From: Amanita rubescens
Lineage: Eukaryota; Basidiomycota; Agaricomycetes; Agaricales; Amanitaceae
Direction: 5' to 3'
Length of the DNA: 52,935 nucleotides
NCBI GenBank assembly: GCA_015039365.1
Contig: WION01000365.1
Span: forward strand, 1-52,935
Translations under genes and position numbers: made by a program
Shown here: piece after piece, positions 11,805 through 26,085 of the stretch
Numbering within the stretch: position 1 is the first letter of the stretch
Layout of the letters: the number at the start of each line of letters is the position of its first letter
Notes under the pieces: model-generated
The model's input: the letters and a program-made list of their open reading frames with translations, nothing else
Databases searched by the model: none
What the model was told of the DNA's origin: nothing

Positions 11805-12098
11805 TATAGAAATCCACCATCCCTCCAACCCACTTGGACCATTGCCACCCTCCATAGACGCACTACCCTCGTCTATCCACGGTTGGCTAGCCTCATCCCA
11901 CCTTTTCCAACTCTTTCGGACTCGGCGACCTCTCTTTTTGCAAGTTTGTAATGTTAGATTATCCTTAATTCACATTCTTGTTGATTCGAGTAGTAAAAAC
12001 ATTATGAATTGCACATTCATCATGACAGTAAGGCTGGTATTAGCTATGCGTAAAAGATGAAAGAGCGTTGGTCGCGACGCGGATACGAATGGTTCCGG
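11805..12098. repeat. Dispersed repeat A-B, copy 2 (left of the MNT-HEPN gene)
   Basis: Homologous to 8950-9320. The B part contains AAGGCTGGTATTAGCTATGC (12030-12049) and ends with ACGAATGGTTCC (12085-12096). Both landmarks recur on the other side of the MNT-HEPN gene at 12989-13008 and 13085-13096. Confidence 0.6.
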
Positions 12099-12112
12099 TG
12101 TTGTGACGATGC

Positions 12113-12895
12113 ATGTCACGGTGCATCTGGTGTACCAGAACGATGACAGAGTCTCCTAAGGCCCACTCCCGGTCCGACATCCTCTCCACTGCTTCATCTG
12201 TCATCAAATCATATCCATCTATCACATCCGCTTACCTGTTTGGTTCATACGCCAAAGGCACTGCACACCCAGACAGCGATGTCGACATTGCCATCTTTCA
12301 TCCTGATCTTTCCTTGGACAAGCTTCTGCAAGAAATTGGTGGGGTGCATATGGACCTTGAAGGTGCACTAAATAAGGAGGTCGATCTCTCGGTGTGCCCG
12401 CCGGAAGCATTTGTGGAAAAGATTAACAAGTACTGGGTGCCGATTAACGTTGGAACTCAGAAGAGTAGTTCATTGTCCTCTTCCGCCGATGTCACACATC
12501 CGCCAGTGACCCTACAAATCATGTCGTCTGACGAGAGGAAAGGTAAGTCGTCAACCTTGACCAAGGCGGTTCCCAGTGGCTAACTCCCACTCAAAGAGCG
12601 ACTCCAGTTCATGGAAAGGACATGCAAGGACCTGATCAAATACATCAACGATGTTAATTCTATTGGCGGTGTCAGCATGCTCAGTGATCTGTTAGCGCAT
12701 GCCATTTCGAATTGTGTCGATCGCCTGGGACGTGGCATCAAAAATAGAGACTTGGAGTTTGACGCGGAATTACAGAAAACGTGGAGCGATCTGAGGAACA
12801 CCCTCTGGTACGAACTTGGTCTGCCATCGATATGGGATGCGCTGTCCGCGACAGCACAGAGTTTGTTTGCTGCAATTGAGTTGAAGCTGGCATGA
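12113..12895 (+). CDS. MNT nucleotidyltransferase-HEPN (HepT-like) fusion
   Basis: Exon 1 12113-12542 and exon 2 12597-12895 are joined by a 54-nt GTAAGT...AAAG intron, giving 242 aa (232 if ATG 12143 is used). The first half is a minimal nucleotidyltransferase: YLFGSYAKGTAHPDSDVDIA matches the GSX10DXD signature, followed by EVDLSV with the third acidic residue. The second half resembles HepT/DUF86 HEPN proteins, with a helix ending in WSDLRNTLWYELGLPSIWD. In prokaryotes MntA and HepT are separate genes of a toxin-antitoxin pair in which MntA adenylylates and silences the HEPN ribonuclease. Here both are in one spliced gene. The HEPN RX4-6H motif has Tyr where His is expected (RNTLWY), so RNase activity is doubtful. 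Role in this fungus unknown. Confidence 0.75.
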
Positions 12896-12979
12896 ACTAA
12901 CGATAAGTTCGTACGTGCAAATGTACTACTTATTCATGATAATTTATAATAACCGTCACTCAATATTTGGCATGAACTA

Positions 12980-13098
12980 ACTGGCAGCAAGGCTGGTATT
13001 AGCTATGCTCATATCAGGAAACAACGATAGCGCGAAATAACAATTGATTTAGTGCATGTGGGTGGTCGAGACGCAGATAAGATAACGAATGGTTCCCA
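12980..13098. repeat. B repeat, right flank of the MNT-HEPN gene
   Basis: Shares AAGGCTGGTATTAGCTATGC and ACGAATGGTTCC with the left flank at 12030-12096, in the same orientation. Its middle portion (TCATATCAGGAAACA onwards) instead matches copy 1 at 9270-9310. Confidence 0.55.
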
Positions 13099-13224
13099 CG
13101 ATTTTGGGGGGAGCAAAGACGTACTAGCGCTAGTTGGATAAGCACCATCTCATGCCTGGGCACGTCGCTGTCCCTTGGGCCATGGAAAAAAAATTGTACT
13201 GTCAAACAACAACGGTCAGAAATC

Positions 13225-14460
13225 CATCCTTGTGCAACGAGATAAAAACAAGAATAAAGAAGCCCCTCGTATGTCAGTTCCAGCCTCCAACATACTCGCC
13301 TGGAGGAGAAATTTCTATAGACCATGTCGGATACCACACCTTGAAGGGAGTTCACACCCGAGGACATGGCCCATCCAGACATGTTGACGGATAAAAGCCG
13401 TGCCAAGGGCGTTACTGACACATCCGACCTCGAACGCTTGACTAATATCCTCGAGAAGGAGTCAAGCAGGGTCGGATGTGTTTCTTGAAGCAACACTACT
13501 TGCCATGAGCTAGCATCCCTAAGGATGCACCCGGAGGCGACCGTATGGTGCGTGACTACGACCCCCTCAGAGACCGGGAAACAAATTTAAGATGCCGGCG
13601 GAAGATGTTCGCATCTCGCTGCGACGTCAGCGGTGCAATGCACCTTGACACCGATAGGGCTATAGACTTGTTGACTGATGTACATACCATGGATGTAGTT
13701 GATGTTAGAAAGGTGTTCATGTGAACTGCAAAGTTCAACTTGAAAAACTAGGACGTTCACAAGCTCGACGTAACCTGTATCACTGATACTGAGGAAAAGG
13801 TAAAGGGCAAATTATAGCCACTTACGCGTTCACACAACAGGTCAATTCTCCTTTAAAGCTTCCTTGGCCTCTTCATCCACAACTCCCATTGTCGGTCCGG
13901 CTAATTGCTTGGTCTCTATCAAATATTAGTCAGCGATCCTGCATTATGTGATGAGGCGAAAGCAGCCCCTCGTATGTCGGTTCCAAGCCTCCAACGTATG
14001 TGTATCTGGAGGAGACGGATCTCTGTAGACCATGCGGGGTGCGCCCCCTGTATCTGAGGCGAGGTTGCACTTCTAGACATGGCCCAACCAGACGTGTCGG
14101 CGAGTAGAACAGTTCATAGTGGTCGAGAGCGTTTCTGACATTCCCGCCTGGGAGGATACCCTCAACGGTCAGGCCTTCCCGCCCACGCTATGTCCCCTTT
14201 GGTTCAACTCGTTGGCTCGCGGTTTGGTGCGCGACAAAGGCTGAGAAGTATGCAAGCACGCGAACGGGAGAACGGGTCATCCGATCTCACTGCCACGGCT
14301 GCGGTGCGATGCACCGATGACACCGATAGGGCTGTCGTACTCGCTGACTGGAAGACTTACTATGGATGTGGTGTACGTGTGAACCTTTATTAAAATTCAA
14401 ATAGAGCTTTATATAGACTCGGAGCATTCACACGCTGGACGTAATAAGCTGTAGAACTTC
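13225..14460. repeat. Diverged direct duplication, two units about 735 bp apart
   Basis: Unit 1 (about 13225-13790) and unit 2 (about 13955-14460) share in order AGCCCCTCGTATGTC, CATGGCCCA, CACCGATAGGGCT and an ending around TTCACA-CTGGACGTAA. They are too diverged and stop-ridden to be one intact gene. On the minus strand both contain a short peptide ending in TYEGLL, so they may derive from exons of a lost gene. No function recognised. Confidence 0.45.
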
Positions 14461-14681
14461 GTTTTTATTTCTATTTTCATTTTTTGCTCAATTTTCAAGC
14501 GGAAATGGGAGGGACCCTGGCTTCACTGTAGCCGCTTACATGTAGGCTTACTTAGTGGTTGTGGGCAGAAAAGCCAGATTACGCCATATATGGTAACTAT
14601 GAGGTATTTGCCCAACGTTCATGTCGACCTGAGGCGGTCCTTCTCCGCCGTCCATCTCGATAATCATCACGCGAATCCTCG

Positions 14682-15136
14682 TTGACGGATTCGTCTACCG
14701 AGCCACGACAACCTCAGCATTATAGTCCTCATAACCGCCAGTTGCGATCCTCAAACAATGAACGGAGTTACTACGACTACGTGCGAGAGTATGGCTCAGA
14801 AGACGTTGTTGACGTGGATGAGAGCGAAGGAGAAAAGAGCGAAGATATCTACGGGGCGCGTCTTGGACTTTGCAACAAAACACGGTTCAGATGCAGAGGA
14901 GAAACTGCCAACAATGCTTATACGTGGAAGACGACAACCTTCAATAACTTCATCTGATCCCGATGTGTATATTGCTCCTGGCAGCTCGACGTCAAGTGCA
15001 GCCAAGATATCACCCGGCTTTGGGAGTAACTTGAAACGGAGCTTGCAAATCGATATGAAAGACTTGGTTGACGACTCTGTGGCATGTCGTTTTGGCGGCG
15101 TGCGTCTCCTTTCATCTATCATGTTGAGAACCACTC
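14682..15136 (+). pseudogene. Acidic protein fragment, exon-like
   Basis: A first open stretch in frame 3 is acidic (SEDVVDVDESEGEKSED). A second in frame 1 continues with EEKLPTMLIRGRR and a Ser-rich segment. A 37-nt GT...AG interval could join them. No ATG precedes the acidic part in frame. At 15137 the sequence switches to a segment shared with 27035, so the fragment is cut by a duplication boundary. Unknown protein. Confidence 0.3.
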
Positions 15137-16119
15137 GCGTTTGCATCTTGTCCTGCGACGCCTCCGCTGAACCGTTGACTATATCATAAAGGACAACAGG
15201 TTACGGCGTTTCTTCAACATGTATAGCACGCTCAGAAGTGCATACTTGGATCTGTTCGTAAAGTCACGATCATATTGCCATGCTCTTCCATGAATGGAAT
15301 GCTCACGTTGACGCCTTTGTATTCACAGGTTATGATAACTCTGTTCCTCAGGATGGTAGTTACCACATCGCGAATGCCACCTCTGCGGCCGATAGCAATG
15401 GCACATCTACCCACACCTCCGGAGATATACCAACCTCCTCATCCTCTGCCTCATTAACTCGACAAATGGAGATGACCAAGAGCGCGATGCATGACGGCCC
15501 CGTGGATTCCCGTCATTCTGATCCTAACCGCACCACAATTGGCACTTTTGGTGTCGGCATCGATGGTTCAGCCGCCCACCTACCCAGCCTTGCACCAATC
15601 GATCCATCCGCTACCGACCCATCTTCCACCCAATTTAATCCAGGGATGAAGTGAAGGACGCGCTCTAGGTCTCCCCGGGCCCCGGCGGCCAAACGGCAAA
15701 AGGAGGCGGTCGAGAACGCGATGTTTGATGATCCTGTCCCGAATTCCAACGATTCTAACCGCACGACAAACGACACCCCTGGTGCCAACGATAGTGCAGT
15801 GGCGTGCCCTTCCATCCATGCCTCGACCCCCTCATCATCTGCTCCATTAACTCGAATGCAGAGGAGAAAACTGCGCTCCAAGATGCGCCGGGCAGCCAAA
15901 CGGTACAAGGAGAAGCAGATGAGGCTAACCCAGGAAGCAATATCCAGCAGTTCCCTCATGGAATGTAATCATTCTAATCCTAACCTCACGAGAAACGACG
16001 CCCCTGGTGTCGACAACAATAGTGCCCCTGCCTGCCCTTCCGATGTATCGATCCCTCTCATCCTCTGAAGAAGCGATCGCCGGTTTACACGGCACGGGAA
16101 TAAGCAATGAAGAATAGCA
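15137..16119 (+). pseudogene. Repetitive basic protein family, copy A (broken)
   Basis: Closely related to copy B at 27112-28080. The first 70 bp (15137-15213) match 27035-27104, but the short first exon of copy B is deleted. From 15339 the reading frame follows copy B until TGA at 15652-15654, where copy B has CGA (Arg). Beyond the stop the frame continues as NRTTNDTPG and QRRKLRSKMRRAAKRYKEKQ. Loss of the start exon and the stop make this a pseudogene. The stop is a C-to-T change within a CpG. Confidence 0.65.
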
Positions 16120-16184
16120 GAGTGGTCTCCTTGTTAGTTCTGGGGCCAAGTTTTATTTAATAAAATTGATTCATTGGAAAGCTT

Positions 16185-16330
16185 CCCCAATGTGTGACCT
16201 CTTTTACTTTTCCTCCCCCATTTTTACTTTGGGTGGCCGAATGTGACATACGAAGATCATTTCTATGCCATTTTCCAGAGTCTAATGCCACAGATTCAAT
16301 ATAGTAATTCAAGATGTTTGGACAACAATG
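16185..16330 (+). pseudogene. FAD oxidase C-terminal-region fragment
   Basis: TTTACTTTGGGTGGCCGAAT and the following 60 bp resemble 11460-11550 of the intact oxidase, the FFGWLNATYDNDFYDA segment. It is frameshifted and isolated, directly after copy A of the repetitive protein family. Confidence 0.5.
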
Positions 16331-18049
16331 AGGATGATAAACTTTAGCCAATTTATAGTTGTACAATTGCTATGTAACACTATGGATACTGTATATAGCA
16401 TTCTAATGAAATGTGCATGTCTTGTGCAGGAGTCCAAATATGACAGGAATGTGTACAAAGTGTGCATGACATGAAAGTAATACTATATTTGATTGAAATT
16501 GACCTGTTTTTGTTTTGTCCTAGAACAGGGAGTTATGTACATGGGAGTCCACTGAGACTCATCCACATGGAGTCACTGCCCTTCTGCCAACTTGTTTTTG
16601 TTCTTTTGTCCCAGAACAGGGAGCTACATGGGAGTCCCCATGCTTTTGCCATTTTTGGTCATTTCAGTGGGACTCCACCAGCAGTCCACAGGAACAGGTG
16701 GGGGAGTATGAAGTGCTGGGATTATGGCAGGCATTGGCATTTGGTGGGGTGGATGCATTAACACAGTTGCCAGTTACAACCAGTTAATTACACTATATTC
16801 TAATAGTGGGGGTGGCCAACCCCTGCTCAGCTTCCAATGCTAGAAGCATATGGCAAAGTAGACTTAGTCCAACAGCTAAGTCTGAGTTAGAAGGGCAAGC
16901 ACTAAGACTGTGAAATAGTATGTATAGTCTTAGGTTTGAGAATGTTATGAACAAAGTTAGAGTTGACATTGTAGGTGAGATAAACTGATATTGAGAGAAC
17001 AAGTTGTGAGCTAAGTAATGAACTTAGGGTTCAACTACTACTACAGGCAATGGTGGGTCTTATATACTACAAGGAGATACTGAGATATGGTGAAGGGTTA
17101 ACATACATGTATAGTTGAAGTCTTTGGGGTATGTGGCATAGTAGGTAAAGGTAAAGCCTGGATGGGTATATGGTTACTACCATGTAGGGAACAAGGGCCC
17201 AGGTAACTGTAAGTGAACAAGTACATAAGTCTGTATGAGTCAAGCATAGCTTTAGATGATAAGAAAAAGTAAGTGGAGCCTGTCTGACTAATCCACTGTA
17301 ACACCATCCTGTGAGATTCACCCTGCCATTATTTTTTCATAAGTAGTCCATGACTAGACAAAGTACATACCATCAATGTGAGTCACCTGCCTATAGAGTA
17401 ATGTGACAAAATCCTGATGACCAGAGTGCATAAAGTCATGAGTAATGTTAGTCTTCAGCTTCTGGACATAGCCTTTTTGTTTGTATTGATCCAAGGCTTC
17501 TGTGACTGATGGCAGAAATGGTTTATTGATCCAAAAGGATAGCTTGGCAATGATAACGAGTGCTTGAAAGTTTAAGCATAAATACAGTAATTGAAAAGGA
17601 ATAATTTACAAACTAAGATCTGGCAATCAGTTGGCTCATTGCAATGGCATTAGTTGTGTACTATGCAAAAAACAAGAGCAAAAATACCTTGGCTGCAAAA
17701 TTTTGTTCTTTGTCTCCAAACATGGAGAAAAGTTTGTCCTAGTCATGAGATAAAGGAAAATATCCAATGTATCAGAGTCAGACCTACACACTAGCATGGA
17801 AATTGATATGAAAATCAATACCTCATGAACAAGCAACACTCACCTGGAAATCATGGAAGGTGATGTAAGTGAGAGGAATGATCACATGAGGTGGGAGTGG
17901 GTCAGCTTAAATGATATCTTACAATCTACGATGATAATAATGTAAAAGGAAGATATTGAAAAGATATGGCAATATGCTCACTTGCTGATATACATAAGAT
18001 GCAAGGATATCAAAGATTCATAAATTGAGATAGTATGCTCAGCATGAAT

Positions 18050-21000
18050 GTCAAAAATTTTGCAATGTCACTCACTTGCTGTTAGTCATAGGAAAAGATG
18101 TAATGAGACTTGGACCTCTTTTAACAAAATATGCAATGTCACTCACTTGCTATTTGTCATAAAAAGATGTGATGAGACTGCCTTTCACAAATTATGTATG
18201 CAGTGTCACTTACAACCTGTTGGTCATATCAAAAGATGGTGTGAGCATGCCTTTTACAAAATGTGCAATATCATTCACTTGCTGTTGGTCATGGGAAAAG
18301 ATGTGATGAGACTGCCTTTCACAAAATGTGCAATGTCACTCACAGACTGTTGGTCATAGGAAAAGATGTGATGAGACTGCCTTTCACAAAATGTGCAATG
18401 TCACTCACAAACTATTGGTCATAGGAAAAGATGTGATGAGACTGCCTTTCACAAAATGTGCAATGTTGCTCACAACCTGGTGGTCATAGGAAAAGGTGTG
18501 ATGATACTGCCATTCACAAGGTGTGCAATGTCACTCACACGCTATTTGTCATGGTCAGAAACCATCATGTGATGAGACTGCTTTCACAAAATGTGCAATG
18601 TCACTCACTCGCTGTTGGTCATAGGAAAACATGTGATGAGACTGCCTTTCACAAAATGTGCAATGTCACTCACTTGCTGTTGATCATAGGAAAGGATGTG
18701 ATGAGACTGCCTTTCAGCAAATGTGCAATGTTGCTCACAAGCTGTTAGTCATAGAAAAAGATGTGATGAAACTGCCTTTCACAAAATGTGCAATGTCACT
18801 CACAAACTGTTGGTCACAGGAAAAGATGTGATGAGACTGCCTTATTTGCAATGTCACTCACTTGCTGTTGATCATAGGAAAAGATGTGATGGGACTGCCT
18901 TTCACAAAATGTGTAATGTCACTCACTCGCTGTTGGTCATAGGAAAACATGTGATGAGATTGCCATTCACAAAATGTGCAATGTTACTCACTTCCTGTTG
19001 GTCATAGGAAAGGATGAGATGAGGCTGCCATTCACAAAATGTGCAATGTCACTCACTTGCTGTTGGTCATAGGAAAACATGTGATGGAACTGTCTTTCAT
19101 GAAATGTCCAATGTCACTTACAAACTGTTGGTGATAGGAAAAAATGTGCCTTCCACAAAATGTGCAATGTCACTCACTTCCTGTTTGCGATAGGAAAACA
19201 TGTGATGAGACTGCCATTCACAAAATGCGCAGATGTGATGATACTGCCTTTCATAAAATATGCAATGTCACTCACTTCCTATTGGTCATGGGAAAAGATG
19301 TGATGAGAATGCCTTTCACAAAATGTGCAATGTAACTCACACACTGTTGGTCATAGGAAAAGATGTGATGAGACTGCCTTTCACAAGACATGCAATGTCA
19401 CTCACTTGCTGTTGATCATAGGAAAAAATGTGATGAGACTGTCTTTCACAAAATGTGCAATGTCACTCACTTCCTGTTGGTCATAGGAAAAGATGTGATG
19501 AGAAGCCCTTTCACAAAATGTGCAATACCACTTACTTCCTGTTGGTCATAAAAAAATATGTCCTTTCACAACATGTGCAATGTCACTCACTTGCTGTTGG
19601 TCATGAAAAGGTGCAATAAAACTGCTGCCTTTCAGAAAATGTGCAATGTCACTCACAGACTGTTGAACATAAGAAAGGATGTGATGAGACTGCTGCCTCT
19701 CAGAAAATGTGCAATGTCACTCACTCGCTGTTGGTCATAGGACAACATGTGATGAGACCAGTGCCTTTCACAAAATGTGCAATGTCACTCACAGACTGTT
19801 GGCCATAGGAAAGGATGTGATGAGATTGCCTTTCATGAAATGTGAAATGTCACTCACTCTCTGTTGGTCATAGAAAAGATGAAATGAGACTATCTTTCAC
19901 AATGTCACTCACTCGCTGTTAATCATATGAAAAGATGTAATGAGACTGCCTTTCACAAAATGTGCAACATCACTCACTAGCTGCTGTTCATAGGGAAAGA
20001 TGTGATGAGACTGCCTTTGACAAAATGTGCAATGTCACCTACTTGCTGTTGATCATGGGGAAATATGTGATGATACTGCCCTTCGAAAAATGTGCAATGT
20101 CACTCACTCCCTGTTGGTCATGTAAAAATGTGATGAGACTGCCTTTCACAAAATGTGAAATGTCACCCACTCCCTGTTGGTCATAGGGAAAGATATGATG
20201 GCCTTTCACAAAGTGCAATGTCACTCACTCCCTGTTGGTCATAGGGAAAGATGTGATAACACTGCCATTCACAAAATGTGCAATGTCACTCACTTCCTGT
20301 TGGTCATAGGAAAAGATGTGATGAGAATGCCTTTCACAAAATTTGCAATCACCCACTTGCTGTTGGCCATAGGAAACATGTGATGAGACTTCCTTTCACA
20401 AAATGTGTGATGTCACTCACTCCCTATTGTTCATAGGAAAATATATAACAACTCAGAGACTGCCATTCACAAAATGTGCAATGTCACTCACACGCTGTTT
20501 AGGAAATCATCATCTGATGAGACTGCCTTTCAGAAAATGTGCAATATCACTTACTTGCTTTTGGTCATAGGAAAAGATGTGATGAGACTGCCATTCACAA
20601 AATGTGCAATGTCACTCACTTGCTATTGATTATAGGAAAGGATGTGATGAAACTGTGGCTACCTTTCAGAAAATGTGCAATGTCACTCACTCGCTGTTGG
20701 TCATAGGAAAACATATGATGAGACTGCCTTTCAAAAAATGTGCAATGTCACTCACTTGCTGTTGGTCATGGGAAACAATGAGTGATCAGACTGCCTTTCA
20801 CAAATGTAGAATGTTGCTCACAACCTGTTGTCATAGGAAAGGATGTGATGAGACTGCTTTCACAAAATGTGCAATGTCACTCACTCGCTGTTGGGAAAAC
20901 ATGTGGTGAGATTGCCATTCACAAAATGTGCAATGTCACTCACTTGCTGTTGGCCATAGGAAAAGATGTGATGAGAGTCATGAGACTTCCTTTCACAAAA

Positions 21001-21070
21001 TATGCAATGTCACTCACTCGCTGTTGGTTATAGGAAAGGATGTGATGAAACTGCCTTTCATGTGTTGCTA
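18050..21070. repeat. 65-bp minisatellite, about 46 units
   Basis: Degenerate tandem repeats with a 65-bp period, measured for example from ATGTGATGAG at 18301 to 18366. Each unit carries AATGTGCAATGTCACTCAC, then CTGTTGGTCATAGGAAAA and GATGTGATGAGACTGCC. Units differ by substitutions and small indels; the position after CACT alternates between TTGCTG, TCGCTG and TTCCTG. Because 65 is not a multiple of 3, the many short open frames drift through all frames and are not genes. Confidence 0.9.
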
Positions 21071-21802
21071 CATTACTCACTCCCTGTCCATGAGAGACTG
21101 GATTGACAAGTCTGCTTAGTACTACAATGACAGATTAACTCACTTGCTATCAGTCATATGATGCACCATCGGATTGTTTACCAAAAACCATAATTGAGTC
21201 ATGTCACTCACTTCCTGTAGATTATTGGGACACTGCTGCTGATCACAAAAGGAACCATTACTCACAAACTGTTGTCATGAGACAATATGTCAGATCTATG
21301 CTAGTTCAATCTCACTTACCCACTAAAATCAATAACATCAGATCCTGCCACCAAGAACATGGAGTGCCAACCAACCTCTGTTTCACTCAGTTGATCATTG
21401 GCCATCTGAAGTGTGACTTATCTTGTTTTCATGTGAATGCATTGGAGTGTTACTTACCTCCTGATGAACTTTTTGAAAGTATTTATCACTCCATATGAAG
21501 GGCACCTACCACCCTGTCCACCTATTTCCATTTAATTTTTCCTATTCTGATGTGCAGTTTGACAAAAAAAAATGCATACCCAGAAATGTGGAAATTTTGA
21601 AAAAACTATGGGAATGACAAGATCCCATGTTAATTTTTTATATTTCAGAACATGTCTGAACAATCTCAATTTTGTGAGTGACATTTTGAAAGTGACACTC
21701 ACTGAAGTGCAGATTTAACACAAAGGTCAAGATTATTCATTTGTGTTGAAACAAACAACTGATGTATGCTGTTATCATCTATTGCAGCAGCAGTTTTCTG
21801 AG

Positions 21803-22909
21803 TTAATTCAGCACAATTCTTCTCTGGTAAGTCCATGTCTGTGAAACAATATTACTCCCATTTTTCAGGAAGAAATCCTCATCATTCTCACCTTCCAACC
21901 GCACATATGCCTTGGGAGGATATTTGGCATTCAAAACTTTAGGAAGATAAACCTTCTGAAACATGATTTCAGCAATTTCCCTGGCTCTCTCCCACTTATC
22001 TTCATCCTTTGAATTAGTCAAGTTGACAGATTCACTTGCTACTTGACCATCAAATTTAGTAAATATAACCACCAAAGGAACTGCAAAGGATATATTACTA
22101 GTCAGTATACAGTAGATTGGTACTTAGTAGATTTTATGGCAATTTGGCCAAAGGAAAGGAGGTAACAATAGTTAATCTCTCCAAAACACAAGATGAGATA
22201 TGAATTGATTAGGACTCACCTCTGCCTGTCCCTTTATTGAAGAATTCAAGTTCTGCAGGTAGAATGGGACGAGGGCTGTCCATGGGTATACAGTACCTCC
22301 AGGAAGCCAGGTCAGACAGCATTATACAAAAGGGATAAAACAAGATACCAAATTGCATGCAGCCGATTCTTCAGCTCAGTTTCTGCAGACTTCTTTTCAA
22401 TGAACTTCCAAGCAATCTCCAATTCCTCAGTTGAACCAGATTCAAAGCCCTGAGAGTCATGGAAGATAAAATTACTTCCAGGGTATGTAATTTGATCCTC
22501 AATATCATGCAAACCTCTCTGTCACCATTATATGTGAATGGGTACATCCATACATCATTATCTGGCTCACCTCAAGTGATGGCATCAAATGAATGACAGA
22601 ATGTTCAAGCTGATTACCTGCAAGAAACTCAACAGTTAAAGGAGCACAAAACTCAGATCAACTCACAATCCTTGTCATATATGATGGGTTTTGTTGCCTT
22701 TGCTACACCACAAACCTTCTCAAGGATGGTTGTCTTGCCTGCATTAGCCCTCCCAAGGGTAAGGATGCGAAAGTGTGGGCATAGATAGCGTTCCCTGAGT
22801 ATTTGAACATGTGCCTCATCTGCATCTAATATATGTCAGTCAAGGATTAGCAATGCTGAGATACATAAATTAGCCTACTCAAAGAAGGTACACCAGTTGC
22901 AGCTGCCAT
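21803..22909 (-). CDS. Small P-loop GTPase (G-domain family of Agaricomycetes)
   Basis: Six exons join in frame to 253 aa: 22909-22879, 22825-22667, 22617-22571, 22518-22349, 22296-22220 and 22080-21803. Motifs in order are the P-loop GRANAGKTT, the switch region RGLHDIE, the Walker B/G3-like FIFHDSQGFESG, RLHAIWYCIPMD, and G4-like VVIFTKFDG. This set is characteristic of an expanded GTPase family in mushroom-forming fungi, distantly related to septin/AIG1-type GTPases. No membrane segment is seen. Function unknown. The gene lies in the CpG-poor block yet all splice sites and frames are intact. One intron is longer than usual (139 nt). Confidence 0.85.
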
Positions 22910-23115
22910 GACTGATGTTGTGCTAGGATCAAGATGAGATTAGCTGATGAACAGGTGGTGAAAAGGGAATGCACACCAAAGATAGTGGGAAAAAGCAATG
23001 TCTGCTGGGTGTGTGAATAAGAAGTGTACTGGACTTGATAGAGGCAATGGATGATATGGAGGGTGTGGTACTAGGGTGGGAGGCTCAAGATCAAAGAGAT
23101 AATGGTGTGTCAGGT

Positions 23116-26013
<2,898 letters not shown>

Positions 26014-26085
26014 CGATTCGTTTAAAAACTGGTGAGACTTACGCTGCGTCTCTCCTCTACACCATGTCCAAACGCCTGCGCAGCC

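Larger units (their letters stand above)
16380..23115. other. CpG-poor, AT-richer block
   Basis: CG dinucleotides are almost absent across this block apart from scattered sites, for example 17552 and 17924, whereas sequence on both sides is CpG-rich. It contains the 65-bp tandem array and the GTPase gene. An approximately 50-bp direct repeat (16502-16552 and 16597-16646, AGAACAGGGAG...CATGGGAGTCC) lies near its left end. No other gene is convincing in 16650-18040 or 21120-21800. CG loss of this kind is expected where CpG cytosines are methylated and deaminate. Confidence 0.6.

Noticed and set aside
18050..21070. CRISPR-like array
   Set aside because: The 65-bp units follow each other without distinct spacers and vary along their whole length; this is a eukaryotic minisatellite.
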